15,930 nucleotides of DNA from an uncultured Opitutia bacterium (GTDB taxonomy: Bacteria > Verrucomicrobiota > Verrucomicrobiae > Opitutales > MB11C04). The DNA lies in contig CAJWWH010000030.1 of assembly GCA_913048545.1 (NCBI GenBank), forward strand, positions 1 through 15,930, read 5' to 3'. Below the pieces are notes generated by a model that searched no databases, had not been told where the DNA came from, and worked only from the letters and a program-made list of their open reading frames with translations. Made by a program: the position numbers and the translations under genes. The first letter of the stretch is position 1, and each line of letters begins with the position of its first letter. Positions 7,363-13,816 of this stretch are shown here, piece after piece.

Positions 7363-9345
7363 ATGAACGAAAACACAAAATCCATTGCATTTATCGGAGC
7401 GGCGGTTCTCTTTGCACTCCTCGCTATTTTTACAACCCCCGAAAAAATCGATCCAACCAGTAAAGGGAGCCGGATGGGCCAGTCCCTTTTTGAATCCTTT
7501 GATACTCGTGCAGCAGTCGGAATTGAAATTGTGGAAATTGACGAGGAAAATATCGAGGCCAAATCAATTGAGATTGCACAGAATGACAAAGGCTGGTGGA
7601 TACGACGTCCTCAAAAACCCGATTATCCGGCCAACGCGGATAATCAGGTAAAAGATGTTTCCACTATTTTATTGGACCTTCAAATTATCGATATCGCATC
7701 GGAAGGTGCCGGAGAACACGCGAAGTTCGGAGTTCTTGACCCAAGCAAGGCGGAACCGAGCGAACAGGGAATTGGGAAAAGTATTGCCTTAAAAAACAGT
7801 TCCGGATCCAACCTTGCCCAACTGATTATCGGAGATGAAGCTGCGGACTTTCCCAATGCCCGATATGTTCGTAAACCTCAGGAAAATACCGTTTTCATAT
7901 CCGAAGTCCGGAACGCCAATGATGTTTCCACTAAATTTGTGGATTGGGTGAAGAAGGATTTTTTGGATCTGGACAAATGGAATATCAAGCAGGTCACTCT
8001 TGATAATTACGAAGTAAATTTAGCTCAGGGCCAATTAAACCGAAAAGACAACCCATTCGTTCTCGATTATGATAATTCCGAGTGGAAATTGAATGGATCC
8101 ACTCTTGCCGATTCGGAGGAATTGGATAAGGAAAAACTCGATGCACTCAAAGACGCGTTCGATGATCTTGAAATTATTGATGTTGAAAGTAAGCCCGACA
8201 TCTTGGTCAACAATTTAAAGCAGGGCAATGAGTTCTTTAATAATCTGAAGGACCAGAAAAACCAGGCTGTAGTCCAATCTCTGCAACAGAAAGGATTCTA
8301 CACGGTTGCAGTACAGAATCCACAGGGCCAACAGGTTCCCAAAGTTGTGTCCAACAAGGGAGAGATTTTAGTCGGAATGAAAGACGGGGTAGAATATGTC
8401 CTTCGATTTGGAGACATTTATCGAGGATCCGAGGAGGACGAAAATTCAACCGGTGACAGCCGTTACATCTACGCACTTGCCCGAGTGAACCCATCTTTAC
8501 TCGACCCCCTTAATCTTGAGCCTGTCCCCAGTCCTCTGACGAGTCCTGCTCCACCAGTCCAAGCATCTCCCGATCAAAATTCCTCAACCAGTAAGGGTGC
8601 TGAGGGAGATACGGGAGAAAAAGGAAAACAGGGTGATGTGCCTGATATCACTCCTCCGGGACCGCCACCCAATTTCGTTCCGTCATCTGCACCTCCGGAA
8701 ACATCTCCCCCACCCCCACCCGCTGCGATTCAGGAAAAACCGGTTACAGATGCCAAGGGGGATGCACAAAGGGGAGAAGAAAATGCGGACTTTACTCAAA
8801 AGAAGGCGGAACGGGATGCGGAAATTGCCCGAATCAATGCCAGCAACGCAAACAAGCAAAGGGAGTTCAATGAGAAAGTGGCCAAGGCACAAAAAAGAGT
8901 CAATGAGCTCAATGAAGATCTGGCCGGATGGTATTATGTCATCTCGGACGATGTTTATAAGAAAATCCGTCTGGAGAGAAAAGATTTTGTAAAAGTAAAA
9001 GAAGTCACTTCCGACATGCCTGAAGAAGTCAAAGCCTCACACATATTAATTTCCTTTAAAGGAGCGGAACGTGCGGACCCCAAGATTACCCGAACTAAAG
9101 AGGAGGCCCAATCCGAAGCGGAGAGAATTCGGGGCCTTATTCTCGATCAAAACAAAGATTTTGCGGAGATGGCCGGTCAATATTCGGACGGGCCAAGCAA
9201 GACCAAAGGGGGCGACCTGGGAAAATTCAAATTTGAATTCATGGCAAAAGCATTTTCCGAAGCTGCTTTTGCCCTTGAAGTTGGCAGTGTTTCAGAAGTG
9301 GTGGAAACCGGCTTTGGCTTTCATGTAATTAAACGGACGGAGTAA
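7363..9345 (+). CDS. Membrane-anchored DUF4340 protein with C-terminal parvulin PPIase domain
   Basis: This 660-aa protein begins with one helix (about 8-24) after a short N-terminus, so the rest should lie in the periplasm. Residues 40-375 look like the DUF4340 domain found next to GldG proteins. Its usual last strand, around WYYVISDDVYKKIRLERKDFV (523-543), is pushed downstream by a Pro-rich linker with a short Gly-X-Y run (380-460) and a charged coiled coil (470-520). Residues 555-660 form a parvulin-type rotamase: KASHILISF (558-566), YSDGPSK, GGDLGKF (616-622), FSEAAFAL (631-638) and the closing GFGFHVIKR. His560 and His654 match the conserved parvulin histidines. It would catalyse proline cis-trans isomerisation during folding of exported proteins. 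I chose ATG at 7363; the frame stays open upstream to a TTG at 7303 that would overlap the permease gene and put polar residues before the anchor helix. Confidence 0.88.
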   Translation: MNENTKSIAFIGAAVLFALLAIFTTPEKIDPTSKGSRMGQSLFESFDTRAAVGIEIVEIDEENIEAKSIEIAQNDKGWWIRRPQKPDYPANADNQVKDVSTILLDLQIIDIASEGAGEHAKFGVLDPSKAEPSEQGIGKSIALKNSSGSNLAQLIIGDEAADFPNARYVRKPQENTVFISEVRNANDVSTKFVDWVKKDFLDLDKWNIKQVTLDNYEVNLAQGQLNRKDNPFVLDYDNSEWKLNGSTLADSEELDKEKLDALKDAFDDLEIIDVESKPDILVNNLKQGNEFFNNLKDQKNQAVVQSLQQKGFYTVAVQNPQGQQVPKVVSNKGEILVGMKDGVEYVLRFGDIYRGSEEDENSTGDSRYIYALARVNPSLLDPLNLEPVPSPLTSPAPPVQASPDQNSSTSKGAEGDTGEKGKQGDVPDITPPGPPPNFVPSSAPPETSPPPPPAAIQEKPVTDAKGDAQRGEENADFTQKKAERDAEIARINASNANKQREFNEKVAKAQKRVNELNEDLAGWYYVISDDVYKKIRLERKDFVKVKEVTSDMPEEVKASHILISFKGAERADPKITRTKEEAQSEAERIRGLILDQNKDFAEMAGQYSDGPSKTKGGDLGKFKFEFMAKAFSEAAFALEVGSVSEVVETGFGFHVIKRTE

Positions 9346-9357
9346 ATTTCAGGTAAA

Positions 9358-9382
9358 TAAAGTTCTTATTCCAAGAACTTTA
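9358..9382 (+). terminator. Hairpin after exporter cassette, probable terminator
   Basis: A perfect 10-bp inverted repeat (TAAAGTTCTT at 9358-9367 and AAGAACTTTA at 9373-9382) with loop ATTCC lies 12 bases after the stop codon of the DUF4340-parvulin gene. It is followed by CGATAATTTTCTTT, an imperfect U-rich tail. The stem is AT-rich, so termination strength is uncertain, but the position suits the end of the exporter operon. Confidence 0.5.
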
Positions 9383-9396
9383 CGATAATTTTCTTT

Positions 9397-9416
9397 CAAC
9401 CAATTGATTTTGGTTG
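9397..9416 (+). promoter_or_regulatory. Second hairpin just ahead of the oxoamine synthase start
   Basis: A perfect 7-bp inverted repeat, CAACCAA and TTGGTTG, with a 6-base TTGATT loop ends 12 bases before the ATG of the next gene. It has no U-run after it. It could be an operator in DNA or a leader hairpin in RNA controlling the next gene's translation; the sequence does not decide. Confidence 0.4.
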
Positions 9417-9428
9417 TAGATAAATTTA

Positions 9429-10622
9429 ATGTCATTTCCTTTTTTAAAACCCCGGGGTTCTGCGTTGTGGAAAAGAATTCGTGCAGACGAATCAACTCGT
9501 TTGCGGTTAAAGTATGACACCTACTATCATATTTTCGAAAGGCAGGAAGGCACCCGAGTATTTAAAGACGGAAAAGAATTCATTATGCTTTCAAGCAATG
9601 ATTACCTTGGCCTTTCCCATCACCCCAAAATTAAGGAGGCAGGTATTGAGGCGATCCAAAAATGGGGGAGCAGCACAACCGGAGCAAGACTCGCGAATGG
9701 GGGAAGAATCTTTCACCGTGAGCTTGAAGAAAAACTCGCTGCATTCCTGGGTAAGGAAGCATGTCATGTATTCTCTGCCGGATATCTCGCCTGTGCTTCC
9801 GCAATCACCGGTTTTGCTGACAGAAAAGACCTGATATTAGCCGATAAAAATCTTCATTCCTCCTTATGGAGCGGTATAAAGTTGAGCGGCGCACGGTGCG
9901 AACGCTTTGCCCACAATAATCCGGCACACGCATCCGAGATACTCTCGGATGAAAGGGCGGACACCAACATTTTTGTGCTTGAGGGAGTTTATTCGATGGA
10001 GGGTCATATTGCGAAACTTCCAGCTTTTATTGAAATTGCCCGCGAACATAATGCGTTTGTTATTCTTGATGATGCTCACGGATTTGGTGTCCTGGGTAAA
10101 AACGGAAGGGGCACGGCCGATCACTTTGGAATGACTGAACAAGTTGATGTTCTTTGTGCGAGTTTCTCAAAATCTCTTGCGGGGGCAGGTGGTTTTGTTG
10201 CCTCAAGCCGGGAAGCAATCGAGTATATGCGGAGCCATTCCAAGCAAACTATATTTTCCGCCGCCCTTTCCCCCGCGTCCTGTGCCTGTGCTCAGGCGGC
10301 CCTTGAGATCATGCAAAACGAGCCCGAACACCAGGAAAAACTTTTTAAAAACCTGGAAAGGTATCGTGGCATTCTCGCCAGCCTTGAATTGGACACCTGG
10401 GAAAGCGAGACTCCGGCAATTCCGATCGTCCTTGGAGAGAAAGAAAAAGTCTATTATTTTTGGAAAGCCCTCTTGGAAAAAGGCATCTATTCCATTATCT
10501 CAATTGCCCCCGGGGTCCCCCCGGGCAAAGACCTGATCCGTACCGCAATTTCAGCATCCCATACGGAGGAAGATCTTGATCGAATCGAAGAAGCCATGAC
10601 TTACGCCAAGTCAAAAATATAA
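9429..10622 (+). CDS. Alpha-oxoamine synthase, PLP-dependent (SPT/AONS/KBL family)
   Basis: Enzymes of this family condense an amino acid with an acyl thioester and release CO2. The 397-aa length is typical. Visible residues: SSNDYLGLS (55-63), TGARLANGG (84-92), the PLP-stacking His143 in KNLHSSLWSG, Asp214 and His217 in LDDAHGFGVLG, and the Schiff-base Lys248 in SFSKSLAGAGGF. The SFSKS context and the following GGFVASS are closer to serine palmitoyltransferase-like enzymes than to BioF (FGKALG) or KBL (LGKALGG). The substrate could therefore be serine and a long acyl chain, but 8-amino-7-oxononanoate synthase or another oxoamine synthase cannot be excluded. No biotin gene lies nearby. The start is ATG without Shine-Dalgarno. 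Its stop codon ends one base before that of the convergent glycosyltransferase gene. The ACP-dehydratase gene 2 kb away could supply acyl chains (inference). Confidence 0.88.
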   Translation: MSFPFLKPRGSALWKRIRADESTRLRLKYDTYYHIFERQEGTRVFKDGKEFIMLSSNDYLGLSHHPKIKEAGIEAIQKWGSSTTGARLANGGRIFHRELEEKLAAFLGKEACHVFSAGYLACASAITGFADRKDLILADKNLHSSLWSGIKLSGARCERFAHNNPAHASEILSDERADTNIFVLEGVYSMEGHIAKLPAFIEIAREHNAFVILDDAHGFGVLGKNGRGTADHFGMTEQVDVLCASFSKSLAGAGGFVASSREAIEYMRSHSKQTIFSAALSPASCACAQAALEIMQNEPEHQEKLFKNLERYRGILASLELDTWESETPAIPIVLGEKEKVYYFWKALLEKGIYSIISIAPGVPPGKDLIRTAISASHTEEDLDRIEEAMTYAKSKI

Positions 10623-10623
10623 G

Positions 10624-11499
10624 CTATTTTATTTTTTTGATCCGCAAAAAAATCAGGGCGGCTTCAATCAATTTATTGAGATTGGTTGACCAGGGCCGAA
10701 AAATTCCCCGAAATAAATAGGTTTTCGCGTGCTCATATTGATCCGTTTTGGATTGCCCTGACAAAATTGATTCACCCCATCGTTCCATAAGGATTTTACT
10801 GTTTTTTTCGTTGAATAATTTCCGTCCCTCACTTGCCCCTTTTAAGTGTTCAACCACACTGTCATGAACTACATAATGACTCAACCCCCGCTCGGACATG
10901 CGCAAACATAAATCAACATCCTCACAACCGTTGAGGTAAATTTCATCAAAACCCCCGTTTTTCCAAAACTGCTCGGATGTAGTCATACAGCAGGCTGCAG
11001 TAACCGCACTCCATTTCTTTACCTGCCCCTTGAATGGCCGGTGAAAAAAACCCTGACCAAAATGTCGTGGATTTCCCTGAGGAGCAAAAACCACCCCCAT
11101 ATGATCATACCGGAAAGTGTTTGCAAGGCGTTGAACATTGCCGACCATGCCCACCATACTTTTTTCCTTTAAAACCTGTAGCATGGGAAACATCCAATTT
11201 CCTTGAACAAACACATCATTATTAAGGAAACAAAAATATTGCCCTCTCGCCTCCCGGGCCGCAAGATTATTGTTTTTTGCATAGCCTTGATTGATTGGAT
11301 TGTAAAACACCCGGTATTGACACCCCAAAGATTGAAGAAATTCTATCGTCCCATCTTTACTCGCATCATCCACGATTACTACTTCATAGTTAATTTTTCC
11401 ACTCAAAGTTTCTTCCAATTTATGAAGACATTTCCGGGTACATTCCAATTGTCCATAGACTGAAATTATTACACTTAACTCGGGAGTAGGTTCCGTCAT
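10624..11499 (-). CDS. Family 2 glycosyltransferase (GT-A fold)
   Basis: This 291-aa enzyme should transfer a sugar from a nucleotide-sugar donor. It opens with the GT2 strand LSVIISVYGQ (8-17) and has the nucleotide-binding Asp pair in VDDASKDGT (43-51). The DxD-equivalent is NND (93-95) and the base-region motif is GCEDVDLCLR (191-200). This pattern fits rhamnosyltransferase-like GT2 proteins, but the sugar cannot be read from sequence. There is no long membrane segment; residues 278-288 are weakly hydrophobic. The C-terminus is Lys-rich (RIKKIK) and coded by an A/T-rich inverted repeat. The ATG overlaps the TGA of the upstream GT4 gene by four bases (ATGA), indicating translational coupling. 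The two transferases probably act in sequence on one glycan or glycolipid. Confidence 0.92.
   Translation of the reverse strand: MTEPTPELSVIISVYGQLECTRKCLHKLEETLSGKINYEVVIVDDASKDGTIEFLQSLGCQYRVFYNPINQGYAKNNNLAAREARGQYFCFLNNDVFVQGNWMFPMLQVLKEKSMVGMVGNVQRLANTFRYDHMGVVFAPQGNPRHFGQGFFHRPFKGQVKKWSAVTAACCMTTSEQFWKNGGFDEIYLNGCEDVDLCLRMSERGLSHYVVHDSVVEHLKGASEGRKLFNEKNSKILMERWGESILSGQSKTDQYEHAKTYLFRGIFRPWSTNLNKLIEAALIFLRIKKIK
10631..10653. repeat. A/T inverted repeat at the convergent gene ends
   Basis: ATTTTTTTG and CAAAAAAAT form a perfect 9-bp inverted repeat around the loop ATCCG. It starts 9 bases after the oxoamine synthase stop and lies inside the last codons of the GT2 gene. There is no space between the two stop codons for an ordinary terminator, so this element, with the U-rich bases before it, may help end the rightward transcript. 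It is not a classical GC-stem terminator. Confidence 0.35.
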
Positions 11500-12698
11500 C
11501 TTTCAACTGATCCCTCTATTACCCCGTGTAAAGAATTCACCGTTTTCCTTATGTCAAATGCTTCCCTGGCATGCTTCATCGCGCTCTTTCGGGTCAATTC
11601 GAATGATTTCGGAGATTCCCAAAATTCTTCCAGAATCGAAATCCATTTTTCAGGATCCTTTGGATTGAGAGAAAACCCGGAAACATCTTCCACGAACGCC
11701 TCGGACGCTCCGGCATAAACGGAAGCCAAAATTAGGCACCCCGCGGACATTGCTTCCGGTATGACATTAGGAATTCCGTCCCGATCTCCATTTTTGGCAA
11801 TTACACCCGTAAACAGGAAAGCGTCCGATTGCAGATAAATCGCCTTGACCTCTTGTTCAGTCTTACTTCCCGTAAATTCAACAAACCCGTCAAGACCCAG
11901 ACGATTTCTTTCTTTCAAAAGAGATTTTTCAAGTGGTCCCGTTCCGACTATTCGAAGACAGAACGGAATATCCCGACTTCGTAAGTGCGCCGCAATTTGC
12001 AGTTGGTGATAATACCCTTTTTTCTCGACCAACCGACCCACACTTACCAGTTCTAGGCGCTTCTTGGAAACCAGCTCATAGCTTGCACGGATTGGCCAAT
12101 CCGCAATTCCTCTTCGAATCAATTTAATTTTTTCAGGTACAACTCCTATTTCCTCAATGCGTACAGCAGTGGATTTTGAGGAAGTTCGAATAAACAGAGC
12201 ATCTTGAAATTTCATCCTCAGCAACCAATCGCCTCCCATTCGAAAAACATCATAGGCATGGGCTCCCATTGAAAAAGGTGTGTTGGTTAATTTACTCAGG
12301 GCAAAAACTGCGGTTGCCGGCATAGTTGCCCATACACCATGAAGTAAATCGTATTGCTCTGATTTTATTTTTTGGGCCTCCACCAAGGCATATCCAAGTG
12401 CAAGAAAAGTTTCATTCCAGTTTTGTAAATTTGGACATGGCTTGGCCCATAACTCGGTTAAAATATCCTTAAATGCACGGGGATTCGTCCATGCCCAGTA
12501 AGGAATCCAAAAAAACAGACTAAACAAGTGAAAAAGCTGAAAGCGATTGATTTTTTTTCCTTCCCATTCCCGCTGACCCCGCCAAATCGAATATAATTCA
12601 GGATGAAAGCCAATTTTGTCGAAAGCACGGAGTTCTCTCCGTACGAAGGTCTCAGTAAACCGAGGAAACGTGGCGTAAAAAAAAGCGACCTTTTTCAA
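11496..12698 (-). CDS. Family 4 glycosyltransferase (GT-B fold)
   Basis: This 400-aa retaining-type glycosyltransferase has the two-domain GT-B layout. The N-terminal acceptor domain begins KKVAFFYATFPRFTETFVRRE, as in colanic-acid and exopolysaccharide transferases, and includes LLHGVWA (118-124). The C-terminal donor domain has VSVGRLVEKKG (218-228, donor-phosphate Arg222 and Lys227 region), IVGTGPLEKSL (250-260), and DGIPNVIPEAM (307-317). In this E-x7-E type motif the first acid is Asp307 and the second Glu315. The start codon is TTG: the codon just before it is an in-frame TAA, so no upstream ATG is possible, and the alignment with relatives begins here. AGGG lies close ahead of it. The gene follows the ACP-dehydratase gene by 47 bases and overlaps the GT2 gene by four. 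Substrate unknown; a role in envelope glycolipid or polysaccharide is inferred. Confidence 0.92.
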   Translation of the reverse strand: MKKVAFFYATFPRFTETFVRRELRAFDKIGFHPELYSIWRGQREWEGKKINRFQLFHLFSLFFWIPYWAWTNPRAFKDILTELWAKPCPNLQNWNETFLALGYALVEAQKIKSEQYDLLHGVWATMPATAVFALSKLTNTPFSMGAHAYDVFRMGGDWLLRMKFQDALFIRTSSKSTAVRIEEIGVVPEKIKLIRRGIADWPIRASYELVSKKRLELVSVGRLVEKKGYYHQLQIAAHLRSRDIPFCLRIVGTGPLEKSLLKERNRLGLDGFVEFTGSKTEQEVKAIYLQSDAFLFTGVIAKNGDRDGIPNVIPEAMSAGCLILASVYAGASEAFVEDVSGFSLNPKDPEKWISILEEFWESPKSFELTRKSAMKHAREAFDIRKTVNSLHGVIEGSVER

Positions 12699-12723
12699 TT
12701 ACCCTGCTTTATATCTTGGGGAA

Positions 12724-12740
12724 GGGTGAATGCGTCACCC
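12724..12740 (-). promoter_or_regulatory. Intergenic hairpin between ACP-dehydratase and GT4 genes
   Basis: On the minus strand, GGGTGA and TCACCC form a perfect 6-bp stem with loop CGCAT, five bases after the ACP-dehydratase stop. No U-run follows, so it is not a normal terminator. It could be an mRNA-stability or partial read-through element lowering expression of the TTG-started glycosyltransferase. Confidence 0.35.
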
Positions 12741-12745
12741 CTCAT

Positions 12746-13726
12746 TTATGAATCCGGATTAAATTTTACAAATCGGGAAGGTGCCTCGATTTGGGAGTAA
12801 CTTCCACCATTTGATCCATTATTTTTTTGGCCATTTCCCAGGGAACCGTTTCCGTCTTTACGAAGTTCATTCATTGAAGAATTAACCTGCGAATCGAACA
12901 CAGGATAATAATCAAAAGCCAGTTTAATTTCCTCAGCATGTGCCGTGCGGTCTTCATTCACCTGGATCTCTCCCTGAAAACAGGCGAGCGGGTGTCTGAT
13001 TCTGGAAACTTTGACCTTCATTTTCAGCACATCACCCGGTTTGCATATTCGGCGACACTTCACACCGTCACAGGAAGTGAAAAAGATTGTCTCCGGATCA
13101 ACCTGAGAAGTGATGGATTGAGATTCCCCCTTGAGCAGGAAAAATACGCAAAGCTGACCCAGTGCTTCAATCATTATTGAAGCGGGAAAGACAGGATTTT
13201 CCTTAAAATGCCCTTCCAGAAAATACTCGTTCCCGGTAATCCGGTAACTCGCGAGTGCCTCCGAACCATCAATGGTAACTGAATCCAGGAAAAGAAAAGG
13301 TTCACGATGGGGCATCAGGGCGGCAATTTCCTCAATCCGATAACTTTTTGAATTGATCGGAGGTTCTTCCCCTTTTGCTTTCGCCGAAAGATAAGACTTC
13401 ACATCTCCCAGGGTTCGAAGATCCCGTAATTCTTCATTATCAATACTCACATCCAAAGTCTGTTCCACCATCATAACGATTTCGAGCATCGTCAATGAAT
13501 CCAATCCAAGATCATCATACATACGTATTGAATCATCACTCTTGGAAAAAATTTCACGCTGTTCGGGTTCCAAGTGCCTGTCCACAATACCTAGAACAAT
13601 TTTTTCAATTTGAGTTGTGTCCTGTTGCAGACGGAAAGAAATGGCTGCCTCGTACGTACCAACCGGGCATCGTTTAAGAAGATCCTTTAAATCTTCTTGG
13701 ATAGTTTCAGCGGATTTTGTATCCAT
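12746..13726 (-). CDS. Acyl carrier protein fused to FabZ-like 3-hydroxyacyl dehydratase
   Basis: One 326-aa chain joins two fatty-acid synthesis parts. Residues about 38-118 are an acyl carrier domain, with the phosphopantetheine site Ser77 in LGLDSLTMLEIV (73-84). Residues about 128-275 are a hotdog-fold dehydratase: RIEEIAALMPHREPFLFLDSV (130-150), GHFKENPVFPASIMIEALGQ (172-191). The catalytic pair of FabZ is present, His173 and Glu187, at the usual 14-residue spacing. FabZ alone is about 150 aa and ACP about 80, so the length fits a fusion plus a leader. The N-terminal 35 residues are helical and unassigned. The tail (285-326) is rich in Gly, Asn and Ser and likely disordered. It would dehydrate 3-hydroxyacyl chains held on its own carrier. 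It leads the minus-strand run to two glycosyltransferases, which suggests a dedicated lipid rather than bulk fatty acids. Confidence 0.92.
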   Translation of the reverse strand: MDTKSAETIQEDLKDLLKRCPVGTYEAAISFRLQQDTTQIEKIVLGIVDRHLEPEQREIFSKSDDSIRMYDDLGLDSLTMLEIVMMVEQTLDVSIDNEELRDLRTLGDVKSYLSAKAKGEEPPINSKSYRIEEIAALMPHREPFLFLDSVTIDGSEALASYRITGNEYFLEGHFKENPVFPASIMIEALGQLCVFFLLKGESQSITSQVDPETIFFTSCDGVKCRRICKPGDVLKMKVKVSRIRHPLACFQGEIQVNEDRTAHAEEIKLAFDYYPVFDSQVNSSMNELRKDGNGSLGNGQKNNGSNGGSYSQIEAPSRFVKFNPDS

Positions 13727-13816
13727 AATGGGTGGGGTAAAATATTTATAATGATAAATTTATAATACTAATATATAAACCAAAGCATAATTAAGTCCAA
13801 CAACTATTTTCAATCA
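13727..13816. promoter_or_regulatory. Divergent promoter region with two tandem TATAAT boxes
   Basis: This 90-bp, very AT-rich gap lies between the ACP-dehydratase (minus) and trpS (plus). The octamer TTTATAAT occurs twice on the plus strand (13745-13752 and 13759-13766), 14 bp apart, each holding a perfect TATAAT -10 box. No good -35 box is seen at standard spacing. On the minus strand TATAAA boxes face the ACP gene. No Shine-Dalgarno precedes either start codon and no trp-leader or T-box structure is visible. Confidence 0.5.

Noticed and set aside
8597..8992. 131-codon plus-strand frame inside the DUF4340-parvulin gene
   Set aside because: Its Arg/Lys/Met-rich product is a shifted reading of the proline-rich and coiled-coil codons; the main frame continues into a clear parvulin domain.
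10504..10528. GC-rich hairpin in the 3' part of the oxoamine synthase
   Set aside because: The stem comes from Gly-Pro codons of a conserved PGVPPG loop and is followed by more coding sequence without a U-run, so a terminator is unlikely.
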